A stretch of DNA of 37,417 nucleotides from DATJXG01 sp035500455 (GTDB lineage: Bacteria > Acidobacteriota > Terriglobia > Terriglobales > Acidobacteriaceae), in assembly GCA_035500455.1 (NCBI GenBank), contig DATJXG010000117.1, positions 1-37,417 on the forward strand, read 5' to 3'. The position numbers and the translations under genes were made by a program. Under the pieces are notes generated by a model. That model was given only the letters and a program-made list of their open reading frames with translations. It was not told where the DNA came from and searched no databases. Positions 1-6,945 of this stretch are shown here, one piece after another. The first letter of the stretch is position 1. Each line of letters begins with the position of its first letter.

Positions 1-675
1 GTATTCATCCATCAGCTCCTGCCGGCTCATGCGCAGCTCGCCTTCCAGGCGCTGGCGCTCCAGAAAGTAGTCCGCCACCGACCAGATCATCAGGATTAAA
101 GCGCACTTCCAGGTGACCTCGAAGACCCGGCCCATGCTGAAGCCGGTCAGACCCGCGACATTGAGGTGAGGCATGCGCAGCAGCCCTCCCCAGTCGCGCG
201 CCAGCAGGGCCACGGCGACATACACCATCGCCGCCGCCGGCAGCAGCGATTTCAACATGCGCCCCCCGGCGGGGAGCGAGAAGAGCTGGCGCAGGCGGGT
301 AGCGGGACTGAGGCGGGACAGCGAGGGCGCCAGCGCCGCCGGGGCGAAAACCAGTCCACCTTGAGCCAGGGCGCCGAGCATCGCCGCCATCCAACTCATG
401 GCCAGTACCAGGCCAACCGCCTGCAGCATGGCGTAACCAGAGGCGGCGAAAGACGGAACCGCACTAGCCCCGCCGGCGGCGGCGCCCGCGAGTGAGCCCC
501 GCAGCAACCTGCGCCACTGGCCGGCAAAGGCAGGAACGGTGGCCGCCGCTACCAGCACCGCTGCCATCGCCGCCAGACTGGCCATGACCTCTCGGCTGCG
601 CGCCACCTGCCCCTGCTCCCGGGCCTTCTGGCGCCGCCGCGGCGTGGCTCGCTCGGTTTTGCTGCTGTCGGGCAT
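1..675 (-). CDS. flhB: Flagellar export apparatus protein FlhB (3' part cut by window edge)
   Basis: FlhB is the inner-membrane export-gate protein of the flagellar type III secretion system; its cytoplasmic C-terminal part switches substrate specificity from rod/hook to filament. The 225 codons seen here carry the family N-terminus (ERATPRRRQKAREQGQVARS, close to the usual EKATPKRRREAREKGQVAKS), four hydrophobic segments, and the conserved stretch after the last helix ending MSRQELMDEY. The autocleavage site (NPTH) would lie beyond the left edge, so its presence cannot be judged. The start is the ATG at 675-673, the only one preceding the signature. It is the last flagellar gene in the window, downstream of fliR across a 147-base repeat-bearing spacer. 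Identification is firm. Confidence 0.95.
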   Translation of the reverse strand, partial: MPDSSKTERATPRRRQKAREQGQVARSREVMASLAAMAAVLVAAATVPAFAGQWRRLLRGSLAGAAAGGASAVPSFAASGYAMLQAVGLVLAMSWMAAMLGALAQGGLVFAPAALAPSLSRLSPATRLRQLFSLPAGGRMLKSLLPAAAMVYVAVALLARDWGGLLRMPHLNVAGLTGFSMGRVFEVTWKCALILMIWSVADYFLERQRLEGELRMSRQELMDEY

Positions 676-696
676 GAATCGGTCTTAAGGTTTTAG

Positions 697-738
697 TTCC
701 TGGCTCTTAGCTCTTAGCTTCTGGCTTCTGGCTTCTGG
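697..738. repeat. Heptad tandem repeat in flhB-fliR spacer
   Basis: Six consecutive 7-base units run without interruption on the plus strand: TTCCTGG, CTCTTAG, CTCTTAG, CTTCTGG, CTTCTGG, CTTCTGG. On the transcribed (minus) strand this is purine-rich, CCAGAAG repeated. The same unit type returns at 15276-15310 in another spacer of the operon. No ORF uses it. Its function is unknown. Confidence 0.85.
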
Positions 739-822
739 GCTTCGCTTAGGCCTCAGTTTTCGCTGTCCGCTGTCGGCTGGCCGCGTTTCGTGTTGGAGTA
801 ACGGCTATTGCCATTGCTCTTC

Positions 823-1587
823 TCACCTGGCTAGGTGCAGGAGGCGCTCGCTCCAGACGAGGGCGTTGCTAAATTGCCCCTCGAAGAAGCGAGTCCACAA
901 TCCGATCGAGCCGGCCAGCACCGCCAAGCTGGCGAGGGTCTTAATCGGCAACCCCACAAACACTACCGGCAGCTGCGGCGACGCTTTGCCTACGAATCCC
1001 AGGGCCACGTCGGCGATCAGGGTCGCCGCTACCACCGGGGCGGCAATCTGAAGTCCGGCCAGCCAGATTCCTTCCGCCGCCTGCAGCAGTCCCAGCACCG
1101 GACCGCGGCCGCCCAGCACGCTCCCCGGCGGCAGGTAGGAGAAGCTGGCCGCCAAGCCCCTCAGCAGCCAGTGGTGCACGTTGAGCTGAAAGAAAATCAG
1201 CAGCGCCACCAGCTGGCAGAAGATGGACAGCACCGGCGTATCCGCCTGGGTTTGGGGATCGAGCAGGGTGATCAGCGAAAAGCCCGCCTGCACCCCCATC
1301 ACCTGCCCGGCAAACTGCACCGCTTCAAAAACAAACTGCAGGCTGAGCCCGAGCAGGAGGCCGATCATGACTTCCCCGCATACCACCCGCAGCCAGCCCA
1401 CGGCGTCGGCGGCGATCTCCAGCGGCCCGTACACCGGCCACAGCAGCGCGGTAAGGGCTATGGTCAGCGCCGCCTTGATCCCGACTGCTTCGCTGCCGAG
1501 AAAGGGGGAGAACAGCAGCAGGCTCCCGATACGCACTCCGGCGAACAGCACGGCGGTGATCAGAGTTTCGAGATGCAGTGTGGGCAT
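823..1587 (-). CDS. fliR: Flagellar export apparatus protein FliR
   Basis: FliR is an inner-membrane component of the flagellar protein export gate and assembles with FliP and FliQ. The 254-residue product has the usual family length. It is hydrophobic throughout, with about six membrane segments, and contains the conserved block around residues 80-110 (GLSLQFVFEAVQFAGQVMG, then QAGFSLITLLDPQ). Gene order fliP-fliQ-fliR-flhB supports the call. The start is ATG at 1587. No strong Shine-Dalgarno sequence is visible upstream, where the spacer is repeat-rich. Several long ORFs on the opposite strand are shadows of this gene. Confidence 0.95.
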   Translation of the reverse strand: MPTLHLETLITAVLFAGVRIGSLLLFSPFLGSEAVGIKAALTIALTALLWPVYGPLEIAADAVGWLRVVCGEVMIGLLLGLSLQFVFEAVQFAGQVMGVQAGFSLITLLDPQTQADTPVLSIFCQLVALLIFFQLNVHHWLLRGLAASFSYLPPGSVLGGRGPVLGLLQAAEGIWLAGLQIAAPVVAATLIADVALGFVGKASPQLPVVFVGLPIKTLASLAVLAGSIGLWTRFFEGQFSNALVWSERLLHLAR

Positions 1588-1621
1588 GGTTGCGGGTGGG
1601 CTTCTGGCTTGGCTTCCAGTG

Positions 1622-1683
1622 CCTGGCTCCTGGCTGCTAGCTCTTGTGCTCTTTGCTCCTTTGCTCCTTTGCTTCTTTGCTCA
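1622..1683. repeat. Heptad and octad repeats in fliR-fliQ spacer
   Basis: The 278-base spacer 1588-1865 holds no convincing gene. Plus-strand positions 1622-1642 are three heptads (CCTGGCT, CCTGGCT, GCTAGCT). Positions 1652-1683 are four octads (TTTGCTCC, TTTGCTCC, TTTGCTTC, TTTGCTCA). The transcribed strand is purine-rich, GGAGCAAA repeated. More degenerate pyrimidine-rich sequence continues to about 1735. Confidence 0.8.
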
Positions 1684-1865
1684 GTCTCTTCAGCTCCGCT
1701 CTTGAGCTTTCTGCTCTTCCGTTCTGGAACTCGGGCTTCCCCCTTGGCGCTACTGCCTGGTCTGTACCCGCTTGATCTTTGGTTGCTGATTTTTCACGTT
1801 CCTGACCCTGGTGGCGTGATCTCTATCCGCTTGCTCCGCTAACACTGACAGTTGGCCAGCGCCCT

Positions 1866-2135
1866 TCAGCGCAGATAGGGGTGAAAGTCGGAAAACAGCT
1901 GCACGGTGAACAGGCCCAGCCGGCGCACCATCCAGGGCATAAGAAAGAAAATCGCCGCCGCCACCGCCGCCAGGCGCGGAACCGTCGAGAGCGTCGTCTC
2001 CTGCAGAGAAGTCAGCACCTGCACGATGTTGATCGCCAGGCTCACCACCGTCGCCACCAGCAACAGCGGCGCCGCCAGCCAGAGCGCGGCTGCGAGCGAC
2101 TGGCGGGCAAGTTCGACGGCAGTATCTCCGGACAT
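1866..2135 (-). CDS. fliQ: Flagellar export apparatus protein FliQ
   Basis: FliQ is a small inner-membrane export-gate subunit. The 89-residue product matches the family length and its two-helix layout: a first hydrophobic segment around residues 15-40 ending in the conserved NIVQVLTSLQETTLSTVPRL, and a second around 52-68 (AAVAAAIFFLMPWMVRRL). Order fliP-fliQ-fliR fits. The start is ATG at 2135; the sequence just upstream is A-rich with no strong ribosome-binding site. A long hairpin lies between it and fliP. Confidence 0.95.
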   Translation of the reverse strand: MSGDTAVELARQSLAAALWLAAPLLLVATVVSLAINIVQVLTSLQETTLSTVPRLAAVAAAIFFLMPWMVRRLGLFTVQLFSDFHPYLR

Positions 2136-2163
2136 GATTTTTCGGCTGCGAAACTCTCAGTTC

Positions 2164-2208
2164 TCAGCTATCAGCTCTCAACTTGACAGGCTGAGGGCTG
2201 ATAGCTGA
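2164..2208 (-). other. 17-bp inverted repeat between fliP and fliQ
   Basis: Plus-strand 2164-2180 (TCAGCTATCAGCTCTCA) and 2192-2208 are reverse complements at 16 of 17 positions, with an 11-base loop. On the transcript the stem begins about three bases after the fliP stop codon. Both arms are themselves made of 7-base units (TCAGCTA, TCAGCYC), so the hairpin appears to have arisen from heptad repeats in opposite orientation. There is no T-run after it, so a standard terminator is unlikely; an RNA processing or stability element is possible. Confidence 0.7.
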
Positions 2209-2211
2209 CCG

Positions 2212-2973
2212 CTAGAAGCTTTTCATCAGCGACCCCACCAGCAGGTTCCAGCCATCCACCATCACGAACAGCATGATCTTGAGCGGCGTCGAGATCACCA
2301 CCGGCGGCAGCTGCAGCATCCCAATGGAGGTGGTGATCGCCGCCACCACCATATCCACCACCAGAAACGGCAAATACAGCGCCGCCCCGATCTCGAAGCC
2401 GGCGCGCAACTCCGACAGAATGTAGGCCGGCACCACCACCCGCATCGCCAGGTCTTCGGGCCGCGCCGGGCGCGGCTGCTTGGCCAGCTCGACAAACAGC
2501 GCCAGGTCTTTTTCGCGTGCGTAGCCCAGCATGAAGCGCCGCAGCGGCCCCGCGCTCAGTTCCACCGCCTGCACGGCGTCCACCCGGCCCTGCTCGAAGG
2601 GCAGGATGGAAGTCTGCTCGATGGCTGCGCCCACCGGCTGCATCAGGAAGAACGTCAGCACCAGCGCCAGCCCGATCAGCGTCTGGTTGGTCGGCGTCGA
2701 CTGCGTGCCCAGCGCCTGCCGCAAGAAATGGAACACCACCAGCAGGCGCACGAAAGGGGTCATGGAGAGAACGATGGCGGGAAGCAGGGTAAGAACCGTG
2801 AGCAGAACCACGATATTCCACGGCACCGATCCGGCCGCCCCCCCGGGCGCGCTCCAGGACAATCCGGGATTCAGCCGGGGCGCCGGCGCGACCGCAAAGG
2901 CATACTGCGGCAGCATGCACATCGCCGCCAATAGCAGAGAGCGGTGAAGAATTCTGTGCTGGCGCCTGCTCAT
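2212..2973 (-). CDS. fliP: Flagellar export apparatus protein FliP
   Basis: FliP forms the core channel of the flagellar export gate with FliQ and FliR. The 253-residue product opens with a signal peptide (hydrophobic LLLAAMCMLPQYAFA, probable cut near residue 27), as is usual in FliP. It has the family motif RLLVVFHFLRQALGTQSTP followed by NQTLIGLALVLTFFLM, and the C-terminal signature around ILSELRAGFEIGAALYLPFL and GMLQLPPVVISTPLK. The start is ATG at 2973. Length and gene order are typical and the call is secure. The upstream spacer is unusually long and purine-rich on the coding strand. Confidence 0.96.
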   Translation of the reverse strand: MSRRQHRILHRSLLLAAMCMLPQYAFAVAPAPRLNPGLSWSAPGGAAGSVPWNIVVLLTVLTLLPAIVLSMTPFVRLLVVFHFLRQALGTQSTPTNQTLIGLALVLTFFLMQPVGAAIEQTSILPFEQGRVDAVQAVELSAGPLRRFMLGYAREKDLALFVELAKQPRPARPEDLAMRVVVPAYILSELRAGFEIGAALYLPFLVVDMVVAAITTSIGMLQLPPVVISTPLKIMLFVMVDGWNLLVGSLMKSF

Positions 2974-3277
2974 ACCCCGGGGTCCTCATCTCTATCGCGG
3001 TCTCGGTCTTTTTTCTCGGTCTTTGTTCTCGATCTCTGCTTCTCAGTCTTTGTTTTCTGCCCGTGCTCTCTGCCCCTTTTTCTCTCTCTGTCTCCAGCGC
3101 AGTCTCATCTTTCAAGAGCCACCCGGGCTCTCGCTTCGGAGTCTTCTGCCTTTTTCTTTTGGCCGCCCCTTGCTCGCTTTGCGCGCTTTGCTTTCTCCGC
3201 GTGCCTTCTCTGCGTGCCACTCTTTAGCTCGGCTTGGACAAACCTTTTCCGAACCGCATAACCCGGAGGAGGCAGAC
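2974..3277. other. fliP-fliO spacer with strong purine/pyrimidine strand bias
   Basis: About 300 bases without a convincing gene. From roughly 2985 to 3110 the plus strand is almost all pyrimidine plus G, with recurring TCTCGGTCT, TCGATCTCT and TCAGTCTTT motifs at 7-9 base intervals. From about 3165 to 3225 it has CTTTGC, CTCCGCGTGCC and CTCTGCGTGCC units. The transcribed strand is therefore AGA/GAGA-rich. ORFs that cross it on either strand have biased, repetitive composition and resemble no family. Confidence 0.7.
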
Positions 3278-3655
3278 TCAGTTCCCGCCCCATCCTCCTC
3301 CTGCGTCAGACTCGGCGCGCCGCCGGCTGTCGCTTGCCTCAGCCTCTTCGCAGGCCTCAGGCAGGCGCGACAAAAGCGCCACCGAGCCGGAGGTGCTTCC
3401 GATCAGGAATCGCTGCCGCTCGAACTCGACCACCGCCAGGAAGCGCCGCTCGCCCAGCGCCAGGGTCTCGCACAGTCGAAGCCGTCGCGCCCGCCGCGCG
3501 CAACGCCCCTTCCACAGAGCTTCCAGCCTCTGCCGAACCGCCACCCAGACGTCCCTGGCGCCGGTTTGGGCCGGTCTTTCGCTTTCCCGGGTTATCGTCG
3601 CAATCGACCTCATGAGTTCTTCCGTTCCCGTCTTCCTGGCTGGCCTGTTGGTCAT
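3278..3655 (-). CDS. fliO: FliO-like protein without a membrane segment
   Basis: FliO is normally a small bitopic membrane protein that helps FliP assemble. This 125-residue product lies between fliN and fliP, exactly where fliO belongs. Its middle (residues about 57-92: RRLRLCETLALGERRFLAVV, then RFLIGSTSGSVALL) matches the cytoplasmic FliO pattern of L-x-V-x-E-T-hydrophobic-L-G and LLIGxTxGxVxLL. What is odd is the N-terminus: it is polar and contains no hydrophobic stretch long enough to cross the membrane. The ATG at 3655 is chosen because it lies 11 bases after the fliN stop; a longer start at 3727 would overlap fliN and still add no helix. Named from position plus partial motif, so moderately sure. 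Confidence 0.65.
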   Translation of the reverse strand: MTNRPARKTGTEELMRSIATITRESERPAQTGARDVWVAVRQRLEALWKGRCARRARRLRLCETLALGERRFLAVVEFERQRFLIGSTSGSVALLSRLPEACEEAEASDSRRRAESDAGGGWGGN

Positions 3656-3666
3656 CGCCACCCTGC

Positions 3667-3963
3667 CTAGGCCAGCTCCGTCAGGCGCACCGCCAGACGG
3701 TTGCCGACGACCTCGAACTCGCTCCACGCCACCACTTCGCCGTTCACCCGCAGGGGCACGTCATCATTCACACTCCAGTGGGAATCGATCACCGTGCCGG
3801 GTTCCAGCCGCATCAGCGTCTTCACCGTAAACTCGGGCAGCGGCAACTCCACCGTGAGCCGGCATGGCAGCTTGAGCACATGCAGCCAGGGATCGGCAGA
3901 CTCCGGCACCACGGTTTCCGGCGACCGCGCCTCGCTCTGCCGGGCAGCTGCAGCTTCCGCCAT
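3667..3963 (-). CDS. fliN: Flagellar motor switch protein FliN
   Basis: FliN is a C-ring protein of the motor switch that binds FliH and, with FliM, receives the CheY signal. The 98-residue product is nearly all one SpoA (surface presentation of antigens) domain. Residues about 33-97 follow the family pattern: LPCRLTVELPLPEFTVKTLM, then RLEPGTVI, PLRVNGEVVAWSEFEVVGNR and LAVRLTEL. A short Ala/Glu-rich N-terminus precedes it. The start is ATG at 3963. fliL lies upstream across 116 bases, the space where fliM would usually be found. A short FliM C-terminal domain is the only alternative, but the size and the tail favour FliN. Confidence 0.88.
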   Translation of the reverse strand: MAEAAAARQSEARSPETVVPESADPWLHVLKLPCRLTVELPLPEFTVKTLMRLEPGTVIDSHWSVNDDVPLRVNGEVVAWSEFEVVGNRLAVRLTELA

Positions 3964-4079
3964 AAGTCATTCCGGCTCGCTCTGCGGCACTGGATTTTGG
4001 GCCCCAGGCCGCACATCCGAGCCTGCCATCCCGCGCCCGCACTTCCACCGAGCCGCTTATTTCAGCGCATGTGCTCACT

Positions 4080-4556
4080 TCAGCGCTGAATCAGGAATTC
4101 GGTGAAGTACACTTCCTCCACCTGCAGGTCTGGCACCTGTTGTTGCAAGGCGCGGACCAGATCCTGTTTCAGGCGAGCCTTTCCGTCCGGCCTTAACAAC
4201 TCATCCGCATCCCGCTGGGTGAGCACTCCCAAAATGGTGTCGCGGATACGCGCCGTGATCAGCCCTCTTCTGTCTTCCGGCATGTTGCCCGCAATCTGCA
4301 GATCCACCCCCACTCGCAGATAAGACCTTGGTTCGCTGTCCGCAAGGTTGAGGACAAAGGGTTCCAGATGAATCACGCTTGCGCTGTGCGCCAGAGTTGC
4401 CGAGCTGCTCATGTTCTCCCTTCGCCAGAACCACCCTGCACCCAGGACAGCCACTGCCAGCACCGCTCCCGCCGCCGCTCTTTTTCGTTGCCCCAAGTTG
4501 GCGGACACTCCGGCCCTGCTGGTTGCCAGATCGGGCACAGAGATTGAGAAGCACAT
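4080..4556 (-). CDS. fliL: Flagellar basal body-associated protein FliL
   Basis: FliL is a single-pass inner-membrane protein that surrounds the stator and supports motor torque. The 158-residue product has a cytoplasmic N-terminus, a membrane helix at about residues 26-45 (RAAAGAVLAVAVLGAGWFW), and a periplasmic domain with the FliL pattern: a strand with FVLNLAD and RSYLRVGVDLQI, and a C-terminal helix region ending VEEVYFTEFLIQR. The last residues resemble the usual VYFTEFVVQ end of FliL. The start is ATG at 4556. It is followed by fliN rather than fliM. Confidence 0.9.
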   Translation of the reverse strand: MCFSISVPDLATSRAGVSANLGQRKRAAAGAVLAVAVLGAGWFWRRENMSSSATLAHSASVIHLEPFVLNLADSEPRSYLRVGVDLQIAGNMPEDRRGLITARIRDTILGVLTQRDADELLRPDGKARLKQDLVRALQQQVPDLQVEEVYFTEFLIQR

Positions 4557-4750
4557 GACGTGCCGAGAACGAAGGTGGCCGCGGATTGCTTAATATTGCA
4601 GGTGTAGATGGACAAATACCTTTGCCTGCGCCATATACGCGCTGGGATCGGCGCGGAGTGCGGGAACTGCCCGACGGTGCAAAATTCGCCGTTTCGCGGT
4701 TCCTTAGAGGACTTTCATTAGAAGCATCAAATCAGACCCGCGCGCGCGAT

Positions 4751-4782
4751 GGAGTGAGCGCCGGAAACCCTCTCGTCACTCC
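4751..4782 (-). terminator. Inverted repeat just after flgE stop
   Basis: GGAGTGA (4751-4757) and TCACTCC (4776-4782) form a 7-bp stem with an 18-base loop, starting three bases after the flgE stop codon in the direction of transcription. There is no T-tract directly after the stem, so it may be a weak terminator or an RNA-stability hairpin. The 228-base flgE-fliL spacer (4557-4784) holds no convincing gene. Confidence 0.35.
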
Positions 4783-4784
4783 GG

Positions 4785-6311
4785 CTAACGCTTCAGGTTG
4801 ATTGTGTCCTGCGTAATTTCATCGAAGGTGGTGATGGCTTTGGCGTTGGCCTCAAAGGCGCGCTGCGCAATGATCAGATTGGCGAACTCGGTGGCGATGT
4901 CCACGTTGGAGAGTTCCAGCGCGCCGCCCGCAAGGCTGCCCCGACCACCGGTGTCGGGGACGCCAGCCACGGCCTGTCCGGAGGCCAGGGTTTCGGTGTA
5001 GCCGTTGCTGCCGGTACGCTGCAGTCCTTCCTCGTTGCCAAAGGTAGCCAGAGCGAGCTGACCCAATGCGCCGGTACGGCCGTTGCTGAATGAGCCGGTG
5101 ACGGTGCCGTCGGAGCTGATGCTGAAGCTGACCAGGGAGCCGCTGGCGCTGCCGTCCTGCTGGGTGGAGGACGTGGCGCTGGGGGCGGCGACCTGAGTCA
5201 GGACCGGAGTGGTGCCATTCAACACATTCCAGTCGAAGGTCATGTCGGAAGCGCCATCAGCAAACCCGGTGATGGGAATCCCGGCCACGTTGCCCAGCGT
5301 GCCGGGGGTTGTGGCCACGGTGAAAGTGTCGCCGGCCACGAAAGCTGTAGCGCCCGGGTTGATGGTGAAACCGATCTGGCCGGAAGTAAATGGAGTTCCA
5401 ACCGTAGCCGTTCCCAGGGCTCCGGAAACCGAACCGGTTACCGAGAAGTGGGTCGCATCCACCGCGGCGATGGTAATGGTCTCCCCGACGCTGGAAGGGC
5501 CTTCGGTCACGTCCGAGATGGTTCCGTCCCCGGTCCCGGCATAGGTCGGCGCTCCGGCGGCGGCGTTGGTGGCGGTCAGGACGCCATTGCCGTCAAAGGT
5601 GAGGGTGCCGGTCTGCAGGATGCCGGTCTGGGGAGTGGAAACGCCTCCCACGATGCTTGGGCTCAGATCCGCCGATGGGATCGCGAGCGAATAAGCCCAG
5701 GTGTTCACGTTGGTTTTTGTAAACGAAAACGTGAGCACATGCGTGCCGCCCAGGGAGTCGTAGATGGTGACAGGCGTGGAAAAGGTGTCTCCGAGCGCCG
5801 CACCGGAGTTCAGGTTGGCCTGCGCTTGAACGGTGCTGGTGGGCGTGGGGGGACTGACGCTGCCCGCGCCCAGCTGCAAGGGTGCGATGGCGGTGCCGGT
5901 ATCGATCACTCCGTTCACCGCGGGGTAGCCAAGCACCTGCTGGCCGTCTTCGGTGACCAGAAAATTGTTTTTATCGACTGAGAAATTTCCCGCGCGAGTG
6001 TAGCTGGTGACGCCGTTTTGTTGAACGATAAAGAAGCCCTCGCCCTGGATGGCTACGTCGGTGGAGACGCCGGTGGATTCCACGCTGCCCTGGGTAAACG
6101 TACCGGGCATGGATCCCACTTGCGTGCCTGCGCCCACCTGGACGGGATCACCAGAGCCCGTGGTGCCCAGGCTCTGGTAGAACAGGTCACTAAAAAGTAC
6201 ACGCACATCTTTGAAGCCGGTGGTGTTCTGGTTGGCCAGGTTATTGGCGATGGCGGAGAGTGCGGTGGAGTCGGCCGTCAGACCGGAAAGCGGGATGGAA
6301 AAATTTGGCAT
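4785..6311 (-). CDS. flgE: Flagellar hook protein FlgE
   Basis: FlgE polymerises into the hook joining rod and filament. The 508-residue product starts with the flagellar rod/hook signature (SIPLSGLTADSTALSAIANN, LANQNTTGFKDVRV). It has the central FlgE beta-rich region (EGFFIVQQNGVTSYTRAGNF; DSLGGTHVLTFSFTK) and ends with the paired C-terminal coiled region (SNVDIATEFANLIIAQRAFE, ANAKAITTFDEITQDTINL). The ATG at 6311 is chosen over a longer start 360 bases upstream. It begins exactly at the signature, is preceded by AAGGAG, and overlaps the flgD stop by one base (TAATG), so translation is coupled to flgD. The longer reading frame upstream is flgD in another frame. Confidence 0.96.
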   Translation of the reverse strand: MPNFSIPLSGLTADSTALSAIANNLANQNTTGFKDVRVLFSDLFYQSLGTTGSGDPVQVGAGTQVGSMPGTFTQGSVESTGVSTDVAIQGEGFFIVQQNGVTSYTRAGNFSVDKNNFLVTEDGQQVLGYPAVNGVIDTGTAIAPLQLGAGSVSPPTPTSTVQAQANLNSGAALGDTFSTPVTIYDSLGGTHVLTFSFTKTNVNTWAYSLAIPSADLSPSIVGGVSTPQTGILQTGTLTFDGNGVLTATNAAAGAPTYAGTGDGTISDVTEGPSSVGETITIAAVDATHFSVTGSVSGALGTATVGTPFTSGQIGFTINPGATAFVAGDTFTVATTPGTLGNVAGIPITGFADGASDMTFDWNVLNGTTPVLTQVAAPSATSSTQQDGSASGSLVSFSISSDGTVTGSFSNGRTGALGQLALATFGNEEGLQRTGSNGYTETLASGQAVAGVPDTGGRGSLAGGALELSNVDIATEFANLIIAQRAFEANAKAITTFDEITQDTINLKR

Positions 6312-6667
6312 TAGCGTACTCCTTGCGCGGATGGCGAGGCTGGTGTGGAGGTCGAAGATGCGGCTGGAGCCGTGCCCGCGATCTGCTGCAGGGTCTGGTT
6401 GATCTGGCTGAGCTGGTCGAGCATGTTCATCTCCACCAGTTGTTGGGTGAATTGGTTGGGATCGAGGGGATCGAATGGACTCTGGTTCTGCAGCTGCGTG
6501 GTGAGCAGCTGGAGAAATAGATTGTCGGTGCCGAACAGCGGGTCGCTGCTGGTGTCGGTGGAGGAAGTTCCCGGGCTGGACGCGCGAGACGAGGCGGGAT
6601 ACGGCGCCGGGGTGGGCCCTGGATTCGGTCCTGACGACAGGCTGCTTAAGAGCGGATTGGTGTACAT
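6311..6667 (-). CDS. flgD: Hook assembly scaffold FlgD, short form
   Basis: FlgD caps the growing hook and is needed for FlgE assembly. The product is 118 residues. A Ser/Pro/Thr-rich N-terminus leads into the conserved N-terminal FlgD motif at about residues 47-92: NLFLQLLTTQLQNQSPFDPL, then DPNQFTQQLVEMNMLDQLSQ. A short Ala/Ser/Pro tail follows. The C-terminal Ig-like/tudor domains found in many FlgD proteins are absent. The ATG at 6667 has a strong AAGGAGG five bases upstream; a GTG two codons earlier lies too close to it. Its stop overlaps the flgE start. Short FlgD proteins of this type are known, so the gene is probably functional. Confidence 0.88.
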   Translation of the reverse strand: MYTNPLLSSLSSGPNPGPTPAPYPASSRASSPGTSSTDTSSDPLFGTDNLFLQLLTTQLQNQSPFDPLDPNQFTQQLVEMNMLDQLSQINQTLQQIAGTAPAASSTSTPASPSAQGVR

Positions 6668-6719
6668 ACACACCTCCTTGGAGTTCGACTGTGTTTCGGG
6701 GTGACGCCGGCCGGGCGCC

Positions 6720-6932
6720 TCATAGTTGCGTGCGCCGGATCACGGCGCGGCGTTCGTACAAAGGCACGGGATGCAGAACCATGCGATTTCGACATATCTC
6801 CATGACGAAGGCCTGCCTCATGGGCGCCGGGCGCCACGAAAAGCTTTGTGCAATCCAGCGCCATAGCTTTCCGGCAGCCTTGGAAGCGGGGTTCGTCCAC
6901 GAATTCCGGTGCGGTGGCAATCGGCGAATCAT
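6720..6932 (-). CDS. Hypothetical 70-residue protein between fliK and flgD
   Basis: This small ORF sits in the 278-base gap between fliK and flgD. It is supported by a full AGGAGG at 6942-6947, placed right at the fliK stop codon, nine bases before an ATG. The product starts MIRRLPPHRNSW, is basic and rich in Arg and Trp, has no membrane helix and matches no family I recognise. It does not resemble FlbD, the small protein often found near flgE. The alternative is that the Shine-Dalgarno match is chance and the region is a leader for flgD. The case rests on the ribosome-binding site and position only. Confidence 0.35.
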   Translation of the reverse strand: MIRRLPPHRNSWTNPASKAAGKLWRWIAQSFSWRPAPMRQAFVMEICRNRMVLHPVPLYERRAVIRRTQL

Positions 6933-6945
6933 TTCTTGCAACCTC

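Noticed and set aside
835..1842. 335-codon plus-strand frame across fliR and its spacer
   Set aside because: Antisense to fliR and running through simple repeats; biased composition and no ribosome-binding site.
4557..4784. FlbD or other small flagellar gene between flgE and fliL
   Set aside because: Only frames of about 15 codons start in this gap; none resembles FlbD.
6312..6671. Longer start for flgE extending through flgD
   Set aside because: The added residues are flgD in another frame; the hook signature begins at the ATG at 6311, which has its own AAGGAG.
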